64,000 bases of DNA, taken from assembly GCA_963849365.1 (NCBI GenBank), contig CAWKHA010000001.1:744001-808000 (forward strand). The letters are read 5' to 3'. Under the pieces are notes generated by a model. It was not told where the DNA came from. It saw nothing but the letters and a program-made list of their open reading frames with translations, and ran no database searches. This document shows, one piece after another, positions 41,806 through 51,774 of the stretch. Origin of the DNA: CAVQCJ01 sp963849365 (GTDB taxonomy: Bacteria; Actinomycetota; Actinomycetes; Prado026). How positions within the stretch are numbered: position 1 is the first letter of the stretch; each line of letters opens with the position of its first letter. Both the position numbers and the translations under genes were made by a program.

Positions 41806-44800
41806 ATGCTGCACGGGTCAAGGACGGTCGCCGGACTGGTCACCGCCGGTCTGACCGGCGCGCTGCTCGTGGCCACCGCGGCCGCCGCGCCGATGGCCTC
41901 GGCCTCGCCGAACGTCGAGCACGGCACCGTCTCGGTCCGCCCCAGCGACCAGACCGTCTCCTTCGCCGACGGCGTGGTCTACGGCATCGCCCAGGTCGGC
42001 GGCAAGGTCTTCGTCGGCGGCTCCTTCACCCAGGTGGGCCCTGGCGTCCGCGGTGCCGCCGGGGTCGTCAACGTGGCCGGCTCCAGCTTCGGCACCGGCT
42101 TCCCCGACGTGGTCGGCGCGGTGTACGCCGCGGTGCCGGACGGGAGCGGCGGGTTCTACCTCGGCGGCGACTTCACCAGCGTCGGCGGCCAGGCCCGGTC
42201 CGACCTCGCCCAGGTCGACGCCACCGGTGCGGTCACGGCGTGGGCCCCCAGCGCGAACGCCCCGGTCCGCGCACTGGCCGTCGGGCCCGACGGTGTCTAT
42301 GCGGGCGGCGAGTTCACGAGCGTCAACGGCTCACCGGCCGGCTTCCTCGCCAAGGTCGACGCGACCGGTGCCCTGCTCTGGAACGGCAACGCGGTCGGCG
42401 GCGTCGTCCGCTCGCTCGCGCTCAGCGGCGACTCATCGACCCTGTACGTGGGCGGCGCCTTCACCAGCCTCGGCGGCAGCAGCACGCTCAAGCGGTTCGG
42501 CGCGGTCTCCGCGGCCACGGGTCTGGCCGCGGCCGGGTTCGCGCCCGGCACCGTCAACCAGCCGGTCTTCGCGCTCGCGGTCCAGGGCGGCTCGGTCTGG
42601 CTCGGCGGCGACTTCACCATGGTCAACGGCACTGCACGCCAGCACCTGGCCTTGGTCGACGGCAGCACCGGGGCGCTCGGCAGCGCGAACGTCACGGTCA
42701 ACGGCCACGTCAACCAGCTCCTGCTCGACGGGACCGGGACCACGCTCTACCTCGCCGGGTCGTTCGCCACCGTCGGCGGCCTGGCCCGCCCGCACGTGGC
42801 GTCCGTCAACACCGGCACGAACGCCGTCGGCACGCTCACGTTCCCGACGCTGACCGGCGACGTCTTCGGCATCGCGCTCGACGGCACCACCGGCCTGGAC
42901 GTGACCGGCAGCTTCACGCTGAACCCGGAGAAGACCGCGCCCGCGATCCTGGCCCGGGTCGACCTCGGCACGGCCGCGATCTCGTCCGTCGTCCCCTACC
43001 AGGCCACGCCGAAGTCGCTGGCCCGTGCGCCGAAGTCGGGGGTCAGCGGCGGCCGGGTGCTCGTGCGCGTCGGCGGGTCGCTCCTCGTCGCCGGCGACTT
43101 CTCCGACTACGGCCTGGCCACGCGCAACCACATCGCCGCGTACGACCTCGCGACCGGTGCGCTCGACCTGGGCTTCGACCCGTCGCCGGACGGCGACGAC
43201 GTGCACTCCATCAAGGGCAGCGCCGACGGCAACTCGGTCTTCGTCGGCGGCTCCTTCACCACCATCGGCGGGGTCGCCCGCCGGAACCTGGCCAAGCTCG
43301 CGTTGTCCGACGGCACCGTCGACCCGACCTTCAACCCGTCGCCGGACTCGTACGTCAAGGACATGGCGGTCAAGGCGGACGGCACCGCGCTGTACGTCGG
43401 CGGAAACTTCCAGAACATCGCCGGGAACCAGAGCCAGTTCCTGGCCGGGATCAACCCGGTGACCGGCGCGGTGCTGCCCGACTTCACCTTCCCGCTCGCC
43501 GGCCCGACCAACGACAACTCCGAGGGCGGCACCAGGGCGATCGCGATCTCGCCCGACCAGACGCGGCTGATGGTGATCGGCAACTTCACCCAGATCGCCG
43601 GGCAGGACCGGCCGCTGGTCGCGCAGATCGACATCTCCCAGCACCCGGCCGTCCTCACGTCCTGGCGCACCGAGGTGTACAACCAGGGGTGCGCGCGCGG
43701 GCGCGTCGGCTGGATGCGCGACGTCGACATCTCGCCCGACGGCACGACCGCGTACGTCGTCTCCTCGGGGCACATCTACTACCCGGCCTGCGACACCGTG
43801 AACGCGTTCCCGATGAACGGGACCGGCCCGGACGTCCGGCCCACGTGGTCGGTGAAGATCGGGGACACGATCGAGGCGGTCGCGGCCACCGGTGACGCCA
43901 TCTACATCGGCGGCCACTTCCGCTACATCGACACCGAGACGCTGAGCCAGAAGAGGTTCCAGCTCGCCGCGCTCGACCCGGCGACCGGGCGCGGGCTGAA
44001 CTGGGTGCCGAACGCCGGCGGCTTCCTCGGCGTGAAGGTCATCGAGGCCGAGCCGGCCGGTGTCTTCGTGGGCAGCGACGGCGACGCCGTCGGGGGGGTG
44101 GCGCACGGGCGGTTCGCGTTCTTCCCGGCGCCGGCACCCGGCCTGGTCGTACGCAAGCTCACCAACACCCCGTGGGTGATCGCCCCCGGGCAGCCGGTGA
44201 CCTTCGACATCCGGGTCGAGAACGGGTACGGGGACCGGTCCGTCACCCTCAACGCGCTGTCGGACACCCGGCTGGGCAACCTCGACGGACAGGGCACCTG
44301 CTCGCTGCCGCAGACGATCGCGGCGTACGACAGCTACACCTGCTCGGTGACCGACCAGACCAACGCGTCCGCGCTGACCGACGTCGTCGCGACCACGACG
44401 GCGACGGCGGACAACGGCTCCGGCAACGTCACCGGCGCGGACACCTCCGACATCTTCGCCTACAGCAGCGAGCCGACCTTCCGGCTGCGGCTGTCCTCGA
44501 CGCCGTGGACCGTCACGTACCCGCAGGGCACCGTCGAGTACGGCGCGAGCTTCCTCAACATCGACCCGCGCAACCCGATCACGGTCACCTCGCTGACCAG
44601 CACGCAGTACGGCGACCTGTCGTCCAGCTGCGGTCTGCCCGTCACCATCCAGCCGAGCAAGCTGGTGTCCTGCCACCTGTACCTGCCGGTCGGTGGAGCC
44701 GTCGGCTCGCAGCCGTCGTTCGCGTTCACCGCGACGGCGACCACGGCGATCGGCACCGTCAAGTCGAACGGCTCGGCCAGCATCACGATCGAGCCGCCGG

Positions 44801-46407
44801 CGAGCGGGACTCCGCTGCTGTACATCGTGGGCAACGCCGCGAAGCTGACCAACTCCGAGGCGGCGCAGGTCCTCCGGCTGACCGCGAACTACCACGTGAC
44901 CACCATCGACGACGACACGGTGACCCCGGCCGACACCGTGAACCAGGGCCTGGTCGTCGTCGCCGGCTCCGCGGTACCGACCAAGCTCACGGCGCTGAAG
45001 GGCATCGGCAGCCCAGTTCTCATCGAGCGCAACAACGCCCTGACGACGATGGGCATGGCCGACACCGCCGGGCAGGGCAACGGCAACGTGACCACCGCGA
45101 GCATCGTCACGCCGATGCACCCGCTGGCCACCGCGCTGAACGGCACCCAGACTGTGAACAAGACGGCCAAGGTCGGGTACTGGGCCGTCCCGGGCGCCAA
45201 CTCGACCTCGATCCAGGAGGTCACGGCCGGGCAGTCGCTGGAGTTCGTCTACCAGCCCGGCGCCGTGATGTGGGACGGCACCGCCGCGGCCGACTGCCGG
45301 ATCTACTTCAGCGCCACCAACTCCAGCGGGTTCTCCAAGCAGGAGCTGTCGCTGTTCGACCGCGCGGTCGCGTACGGATCGACCGGGTGCGGCGGGAACA
45401 TGCTGTGGACCGCGATCGGCTCCAGCGCGACCGCCTACCCCGGCGACGGGCGCGTCTCCACCGCCATCGGCCTCAACCAGCCGTGGGGCATCGCGATCAA
45501 CCCGATCACCAACGAGGTGTACGTCGCCGACCAGAGCAACCAGCGGGTGCTCAAGGTGAGCGCGGCCGGCATCGTCACCACGGTGGCGGGCACCGGGACG
45601 TCGGGCTACAACGGCGACAACATCGCCGCCACCACAGCCCGGCTGTCCGCCCCGGCGCGCATCTCCTTCGACGCGGCCGGCAACCTCTACATCGCCGACT
45701 CCGGCAACAACCGGGTCCGCAAGGTCAGCACCGCCGGCATCATCACCACCGTCGCCGGCAGCGGGACGTCCGGCTTCGCGGGCGACGGCGGCCAGGCCAC
45801 GGCCGCCCGGCTCAAGACACCGTACGACGTCTTCCCGGCCCCGGACGGCACGCTGTACATCGCCGACAAGGGCAACCAACGGATCCGCAAGGTGGCTCCG
45901 AACGGCGTCATCACGACGATCGCCGGGACCGGGTCGGCCGGCTACAACGGCGACCAGATCGCCGCGACGTCGGCCCGGCTGAACAACCCGTACAGCGTCA
46001 CGGTCGACTCCTCCGGCAACGTGTACATCGCCGACTACGACAACGAGCGGGTCCGGATCATCGACCCGACAGGCGTGATCGACACGTTCGCCGGGATCGG
46101 CGTGGCCACCGCCAACGGCGACGGCGGGCCGGCCGACCAGGCCGGGCTGCACAAACCCTGCTACGTCGAGCTGCTACCGAACGGCAGCCTGCTGATCAGC
46201 GAGGTGAACAACGACCGCGTGCGGCTCGTCCAGGACGGCCTCATCAGCACGCTGGCCGGCACCGGACAGTTCGGGTACCTCGGAGACGGCGGTCCGCCGG
46301 TCTTCTCGACCTGGCAGCGCCCCGCGTCGACGGCCGTCGACGCCCAAGGCAACATCTGGGTCGTCGATCGCAACAACCACCGCGTCCGGGTGATCAACGC
46401 AGGCTGA
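41806..46407 (+). CDS. Large secreted protein with Delta-60-type and NHL beta-propeller repeats
   Basis: A 1533-residue exported protein of unknown function. Residues 1-33 are a signal peptide (basic start, hydrophobic core, cleavage near ASA). About residues 45-710 hold some eleven repeats of the form YxGGxFTxVGG...LAxVDxxTG, as in Delta-60/kelch-like propellers. About 780-1000 are two related beta-sandwich-like segments, each with TPW near the start and two Cys. About 1000-1235 are of unknown fold (YIVGNAAKLTNSEAAQVLRL). About 1238-1533 contain six NHL blades (for example LYIADSGNNRVRKV), a full six-bladed propeller. No membrane anchor or sortase signal is seen at the C-terminus. AGGGGAAC precedes the ATG. 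Confidence 0.88.
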   Translation: MLHGSRTVAGLVTAGLTGALLVATAAAAPMASASPNVEHGTVSVRPSDQTVSFADGVVYGIAQVGGKVFVGGSFTQVGPGVRGAAGVVNVAGSSFGTGFPDVVGAVYAAVPDGSGGFYLGGDFTSVGGQARSDLAQVDATGAVTAWAPSANAPVRALAVGPDGVYAGGEFTSVNGSPAGFLAKVDATGALLWNGNAVGGVVRSLALSGDSSTLYVGGAFTSLGGSSTLKRFGAVSAATGLAAAGFAPGTVNQPVFALAVQGGSVWLGGDFTMVNGTARQHLALVDGSTGALGSANVTVNGHVNQLLLDGTGTTLYLAGSFATVGGLARPHVASVNTGTNAVGTLTFPTLTGDVFGIALDGTTGLDVTGSFTLNPEKTAPAILARVDLGTAAISSVVPYQATPKSLARAPKSGVSGGRVLVRVGGSLLVAGDFSDYGLATRNHIAAYDLATGALDLGFDPSPDGDDVHSIKGSADGNSVFVGGSFTTIGGVARRNLAKLALSDGTVDPTFNPSPDSYVKDMAVKADGTALYVGGNFQNIAGNQSQFLAGINPVTGAVLPDFTFPLAGPTNDNSEGGTRAIAISPDQTRLMVIGNFTQIAGQDRPLVAQIDISQHPAVLTSWRTEVYNQGCARGRVGWMRDVDISPDGTTAYVVSSGHIYYPACDTVNAFPMNGTGPDVRPTWSVKIGDTIEAVAATGDAIYIGGHFRYIDTETLSQKRFQLAALDPATGRGLNWVPNAGGFLGVKVIEAEPAGVFVGSDGDAVGGVAHGRFAFFPAPAPGLVVRKLTNTPWVIAPGQPVTFDIRVENGYGDRSVTLNALSDTRLGNLDGQGTCSLPQTIAAYDSYTCSVTDQTNASALTDVVATTTATADNGSGNVTGADTSDIFAYSSEPTFRLRLSSTPWTVTYPQGTVEYGASFLNIDPRNPITVTSLTSTQYGDLSSSCGLPVTIQPSKLVSCHLYLPVGGAVGSQPSFAFTATATTAIGTVKSNGSASITIEPPASGTPLLYIVGNAAKLTNSEAAQVLRLTANYHVTTIDDDTVTPADTVNQGLVVVAGSAVPTKLTALKGIGSPVLIERNNALTTMGMADTAGQGNGNVTTASIVTPMHPLATALNGTQTVNKTAKVGYWAVPGANSTSIQEVTAGQSLEFVYQPGAVMWDGTAAADCRIYFSATNSSGFSKQELSLFDRAVAYGSTGCGGNMLWTAIGSSATAYPGDGRVSTAIGLNQPWGIAINPITNEVYVADQSNQRVLKVSAAGIVTTVAGTGTSGYNGDNIAATTARLSAPARISFDAAGNLYIADSGNNRVRKVSTAGIITTVAGSGTSGFAGDGGQATAARLKTPYDVFPAPDGTLYIADKGNQRIRKVAPNGVITTIAGTGSAGYNGDQIAATSARLNNPYSVTVDSSGNVYIADYDNERVRIIDPTGVIDTFAGIGVATANGDGGPADQAGLHKPCYVELLPNGSLLISEVNNDRVRLVQDGLISTLAGTGQFGYLGDGGPPVFSTWQRPASTAVDAQGNIWVVDRNNHRVRVINAG

Positions 46408-46423
46408 CCGGCAGCACCCGACT

Positions 46424-46466
46424 GGTCAGACCCGAGCCAGGGCCGCGGGCCCGGCTCGGTCTGACC
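46424..46466. terminator. Long hairpin, bidirectional terminator candidate (repeat copy 2)
   Basis: The left arm GGTCAGACCCGAGCCAGGGC continues to 46444. After a GCG loop, GGCCCGGCTCGGTCTGACC (46448-46466) pairs with it, with two small bulges. It lies 16 bp after the propeller-protein stop and 13 bp before the convergent ilvC stop. Its left arm matches the hairpin at 23879-23922 except for one G. Confidence 0.75.
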
Positions 46467-46479
46467 GGCCGGCAGTCCC

Positions 46480-47505
46480 TCAGCGGGCCGCGGTGCCCTC
46501 GACGTAGTCGTCGTCGCCCTCGACCCAGGCCATCAGCTTGCGCAGCTCGCGTCCGGTCGCCTCGATCGGGTGCGCCTCGCCCTTGGCCCGCAGTGCCTTG
46601 AACTCCGGGGCGCCGGCGTCCTGGTCGTCGATGAAGCGCTGGGCGAACGCGCCGCTGCGGATGTCGGCGAGCACCGCCTTCATGTTCTCCTTGACGTGCT
46701 CGTCGATGATCCGCGGCCCGGAGACGTAGTCGCCGTACTCCGCGGTGTCCGACACCGACCAGCGCTGCTTGGCGATCCCGCCCTCGTACATCAGGTCGAC
46801 GATCAGCTTGAGCTCGTGCAGGCACTCGAAGTACGCCACCTCGGGCTGGTAGCCGGCGTCCACCAGCGTCTCGAACCCGGCCATGACCAGGGCCGAGGCG
46901 CCGCCGCACAGCACCGCCTGCTCGCCGAACAGATCCGTCTCGGTCTCCTCCGTGAAGGTGGACTTGATGCCGCCGGCCCGCAGCCCACCCAGCGCCTTGG
47001 CGTACGACAGCGTCAGCGGCCAGGCGCTCCCGGTCGCGTCCTGCTCGACCGCGACGATCACCGGCACCCCGCGGCCGGCGACGTACTCGCGCCGTACCAG
47101 GTGCCCCGGACCCTTGGGCGCGACCATCGCCACGTCGACCCCGGCCGGCGGCTTGATGTAGCCGAACCGGATGTTGAAGCCGTGCCCGAAGAAGAGCGCA
47201 TCGCCGTCGACCAGGTTGGGCTCGACCGCCTCGGCGTACAGGTGCCGCTGCACCGGGTCCGGCGCCAGGACCATGACCAGGTCGGCCTCCTCGCACGCCT
47301 CGAACGGCGTGACCACGCGCAGCCCGTCGGCCTCGGCCTTCGCCCGGCTCCTGGACCCCTCCTTGAGCCCGACCCGCACGTCGACGCCGGAGTCGCGCAA
47401 CGACTGCGCGTGCGCGTGCCCCTGGCTGCCGTAGCCCAGGATCGCCACGTTCCGGTTCTGGATCACCGACAGGTCGGCGTCTGCGTCGTAGAACATCTCG
47501 GCCAC
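46480..47505 (-). CDS. ilvC: Ketol-acid reductoisomerase
   Basis: NADPH-dependent rearrangement and reduction of acetolactate and acetohydroxybutyrate. The 341 residues are a class I enzyme: NVAILGYGSQGHAHAQSLRDSGV (NADPH loop), ALFFGHGFNIRFGYIKPPAGVDVAMVAPKGPGH-type conserved region, FTEETETDLFGEQAVLCGG with metal-binding Asp/Glu, and YFECLHELKLIVDLMYEGG. The GTG at 47505 has AAGGAGAT 9 nt upstream. It is the last gene of ilvB-ilvN-ilvC, 32 bp after ilvN. Confidence 0.97.
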   Translation of the reverse strand: MAEMFYDADADLSVIQNRNVAILGYGSQGHAHAQSLRDSGVDVRVGLKEGSRSRAKAEADGLRVVTPFEACEEADLVMVLAPDPVQRHLYAEAVEPNLVDGDALFFGHGFNIRFGYIKPPAGVDVAMVAPKGPGHLVRREYVAGRGVPVIVAVEQDATGSAWPLTLSYAKALGGLRAGGIKSTFTEETETDLFGEQAVLCGGASALVMAGFETLVDAGYQPEVAYFECLHELKLIVDLMYEGGIAKQRWSVSDTAEYGDYVSGPRIIDEHVKENMKAVLADIRSGAFAQRFIDDQDAGAPEFKALRAKGEAHPIEATGRELRKLMAWVEGDDDYVEGTAAR

Positions 47506-47537
47506 GAGAGGGATCTCCTTCTAGGGGGTGGCGGCGG

Positions 47538-48062
47538 TCAGGCGGGTCTGTCGATGGCGCGCAGGGAACGGTCGGTGATCGAGCGGCCGCCGCGGCCCAG
47601 GGCGACCATGCCGGACTGTACGAGCTCGCGCACGCCGAACGGCTCGAGCACGCGCAGCAGGGCGTCCAGCTTGTCGGCGTTGCCGGTGGCCTCGATGGTC
47701 ACGGCGTCGGCGGACACGTCGACGACCTTGGCCCGGAACAGCTGGACGGTCTCCAGCACGTGCGAGCGGGTCTCCATGTCGGCCCGGACCTTGACCAGCA
47801 TCAGCTCGCGCTGCACGGACAGCGCGGGCTCCAGCTCGACGATCTTGATGACGTTGACCAGCTTGTTGAGCTGCTTGGTGACCTGCTCGAGCGGGTGCTC
47901 CTCAACGTTGACCACGATGGTGATGCGCGAGATGCCGGAGTGCTCCGTCGGTCCGACGGCGAGCGACTCGATGTTGAAGCTGCGCCGGGAGAACAACCCG
48001 GCGATCCGGGCCAGCACGCCCGGCTGGTCCTCCACCAGGACCGACAGCGTGTGCCTGCTCAT
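47538..48062 (-). CDS. ilvN: Acetolactate synthase small (regulatory) subunit
   Basis: Regulatory subunit of acetohydroxyacid synthase, which conveys valine feedback. The 174 residues show two ACT-type halves: MSRHTLSVLVEDQPGVLARIAGLFSRRSFNIESLAVG at the start and, from about residue 80, RELMLVKVRADMETRSHVLE with a later FGVRELVQSGMVALGRG. The ATG at 48062 shares one base with the ilvB stop (TGATG), which keeps the subunits in balance. Confidence 0.97.
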   Translation of the reverse strand: MSRHTLSVLVEDQPGVLARIAGLFSRRSFNIESLAVGPTEHSGISRITIVVNVEEHPLEQVTKQLNKLVNVIKIVELEPALSVQRELMLVKVRADMETRSHVLETVQLFRAKVVDVSADAVTIEATGNADKLDALLRVLEPFGVRELVQSGMVALGRGGRSITDRSLRAIDRPA

Positions 48063-49807
48063 CAGTCGGCTCCCCTGTCCCAGACCGGCGCCATGTCGCG
48101 CGCGACCAAGATGTCGTCGTTGCTGGTCCCGGCCGCGACCATCGGCCACACCATGGCGTCCTGGTGCACGGTGAAGTCCACGACCACCGGCCGGTCGTCG
48201 ACCGCCATCGCCTTCTCGATCGTGGTGTCGACGTCGGCTGCGGTCTCGCAGCGCAGCCCGACGCAGCCGTACGCGTCCGCCAGCTTCACGAAGTCCGGGA
48301 TGCGCCGCGAGTGCAGGTCCGTGTTCGAGTAGCGGCTGCCGTAGAACAGCGTCTGCCACTGCCGCACCATGCCCAGCGTGCCGTTGTTGATGACCGCCAC
48401 CTTGATCGGGATGTCGTTGAGCGCGCAGGTGGCCAGCTCCTGGTTGGTCATCTGGAAGCACCCGTCGCCGTCGACCGCCCACACGGTGGCGTCCGGGCGG
48501 CCGACCTTGGCGCCCATCGCGGCGGGCACGGCGAAGCCCATCGTGCCCAGGCCGCCGGAGTTGATCCAGCTCCGCGGCTTCTCGTACCGGATGAACTGGG
48601 CCGCCCACATCTGGTGCTGGCCGACCCCGGCGCAGTAGATGGCGTCCGGGCCCACGATCGCGCCCAGCCGCTCGATGACGTACTGCGGCGCCAGCTCGCC
48701 GCCCTCCGGCTGGGCGTCGTAGCCGAGCGGGTACGTCGCGCGCATCGCCTCGAGCTGCCGCCACCAGCCGGCGTAGTCGACGCTCTGGCCGGCGTCGAGC
48801 TCGGCCTGCAGCGCGACGACCAGGTCGGCGATGACCTCCCGGCAGTCGCCGACGATCGGGACGTCGGCGCTGCGGTTCTTGGAGATCTCCGCGGGGTCGA
48901 TGTCCGCGTGCACGACCTTGGCGCCCGGGGCGAACGTCGACAGCTTGCCGGTCACGCGGTCGTCGAAGCGGGCGCCCAGCGTGACGAGCAGGTCGGCCTT
49001 CTGCAGCGCGCCGACCGCCGCGACCGTTCCGTGCATGCCGGGCATGCCCAGATGCAGCGGGTGGCTGTCGGGGAACGCGCCGCGGGCCATCAGCGTGGTC
49101 ACCACCGGCATCCCGGTGAGCTCGGCGAGGACCCTCAGCTCCGCCGACGCCTGCGCGCGGATCACCCCGCCCCCGACGTACAGGACCGGCCGGCGAGCCT
49201 CGAGGATCATGCGCGCCGCCTCGCGCACCTGCTTGCCGTGCGGGCGCGTGACCGGCCGGTAGCCCGGCAGGTCGAGGGTCTGCGGCCAGGAGTAGGTCGT
49301 GGCCGCCTGCAGGGCGTCCTTGGAGATGTCGACCAGCACCGGCCCGGGCCGGCCGGTCGCGGCGATGTGGAACGCCTCGGCGACCCGGCGCGGGATCTCC
49401 GCGGGGTCGGTCACCAGGAAGTTGTGCTTGGTGATCGGGAACGTGATGCCCCGGATGTCGGCCTCCTGGAAGGCGTCCGTTCCGATCGCGGCGCTGGGCA
49501 CCTGACCGGTGATGGCCACGATCGGCACCGAGTCCATGTACGCGTCGGCGATCGGCGTGACCAGGTTCGTGGCACCCGGCCCGGAGGTCGCCATGCAGAC
49601 GCCCACCCGCCCGGTCGCGGCCGCGTAGCCCTCCGCGGCGTGCCCGGCGCCCTGCTCGTGGCGCACCAGCAGGTGCCGCAGCCGCGAGTCGAACAGCGGG
49701 TCGTACGCCGGCAGGATCGCGCCGCCGGGGATGCCGAACACGACCTCGGCACCGGCCTGCTCCAGAGCCGTGACCAGGGCCTGGGCTCCGGTGATCTGCT
49801 CGCTCAT
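48062..49807 (-). CDS. ilvB: Acetolactate synthase large (catalytic) subunit
   Basis: Thiamine-pyrophosphate enzyme condensing pyruvate with pyruvate or 2-oxobutyrate. The 581 residues show VFGIPGGAILPAYDPLF, the catalytic Glu in VRHEQGAGHAAEGYAAATG, GQVPSAAIGTDAFQEADI, the FAD-domain GMPGMHGTVAAV, and the ThDP-Mg motif VWAVDGDGCFQMTNQELATC through INNGTLGMVRQWQ. It is first gene of ilvBNC and lies behind an attenuation leader (49857-49955). The ATG at 49807 follows GAGGAAGT. Confidence 0.97.
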   Translation of the reverse strand: MSEQITGAQALVTALEQAGAEVVFGIPGGAILPAYDPLFDSRLRHLLVRHEQGAGHAAEGYAAATGRVGVCMATSGPGATNLVTPIADAYMDSVPIVAITGQVPSAAIGTDAFQEADIRGITFPITKHNFLVTDPAEIPRRVAEAFHIAATGRPGPVLVDISKDALQAATTYSWPQTLDLPGYRPVTRPHGKQVREAARMILEARRPVLYVGGGVIRAQASAELRVLAELTGMPVVTTLMARGAFPDSHPLHLGMPGMHGTVAAVGALQKADLLVTLGARFDDRVTGKLSTFAPGAKVVHADIDPAEISKNRSADVPIVGDCREVIADLVVALQAELDAGQSVDYAGWWRQLEAMRATYPLGYDAQPEGGELAPQYVIERLGAIVGPDAIYCAGVGQHQMWAAQFIRYEKPRSWINSGGLGTMGFAVPAAMGAKVGRPDATVWAVDGDGCFQMTNQELATCALNDIPIKVAVINNGTLGMVRQWQTLFYGSRYSNTDLHSRRIPDFVKLADAYGCVGLRCETAADVDTTIEKAMAVDDRPVVVDFTVHQDAMVWPMVAAGTSNDDILVARDMAPVWDRGAD

Positions 49808-49856
49808 CGGTGGTACTTCCTCGGGTCGGGTGCTCGAGCTGCGGGTCCGCTTCGGG

Positions 49857-49896
49857 TACAGAAAAGCCCCTCGGCCCGCGAAGGGTCGGAGGGGCT
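49857..49896 (-). terminator. Attenuator terminator of ilvB
   Basis: On the - strand AGCCCCTC (49889-49896) pairs with GAGGGGCT (49865-49872), followed by TTTTCTGT. This is a clear factor-independent terminator in a genome where U runs are rare. It lies between the leader-peptide stop (49914) and the ilvB ATG (49807). Confidence 0.85.
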
Positions 49897-49913
49897 GCGC
49901 GCAGGCTGTGATC

Positions 49914-49955
49914 TCAGCCGGCGCGCTCCACGATTACGACGATGCCTGGGCGCAT
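49914..49955 (-). CDS. ilvB leader peptide (attenuation)
   Basis: A 13-residue frame, MRPGIVVIVERAG, with five branched-chain codons in a row (ATC GTC GTA ATC GTG). It starts 7 nt after a -10 box without a ribosome-binding site and ends 18 bp before the terminator stem. The layout matches ribosome-mediated attenuation of ilv operons: stalling at scarce Ile/Val codons would prevent the terminator from forming. Such leaders before ilvB are known from comparative work in actinobacteria. This copy is read directly here. Confidence 0.85.
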   Translation of the reverse strand: MRPGIVVIVERAG

Positions 49956-49961
49956 GGACGT

Positions 49962-49990
49962 ACGGTCGCACCGGCCTCCGGGAACGTCAA
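49962..49990 (-). promoter_or_regulatory. Promoter of the ilvB leader transcript
   Basis: TTGACG (- strand, 49985-49990), 17 bp, GACCGT (49962-49967), then 6 nt to the leader ATG at 49955. The -35 is one base from TTGACA and the spacing is ideal. The transcript would begin at the leader start codon. Confidence 0.65.
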
Positions 49991-49993
49991 GCA

Positions 49994-50013
49994 GGCGAGA
50001 CGCGTGTCTCGCC
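49994..50013. repeat. Perfect inverted repeat between ilvD and the ilvB promoter
   Basis: GGCGAGAC (49994-50001), GCGT, GTCTCGCC (50006-50013). It ends 3 bp before the ilvB -35 box and 16 bp after the ilvD stop. It may end ilvD transcription or act as an operator. Its half-sites CGAGAC/GTCTCG equal those of the leuC-ndgR palindrome but in the opposite (everted) order. Confidence 0.6.
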
Positions 50014-50029
50014 ATTCGAGATCATCGGC

Positions 50030-51727
<1,698 letters not shown>

Positions 51728-51774
51728 GGCGGCAGCCTACGAGACCGGGTGACGACCGTGCGTCCGCTCGGGTG

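Noticed and set aside
42433..46152. A 1239-residue open frame on the - strand opposite the propeller protein
   Set aside because: It is a shadow caused by high GC at third codon positions. It is rich in Arg, Gly, Val and Asp without motifs, and the + strand frame has a signal peptide and clear repeats.
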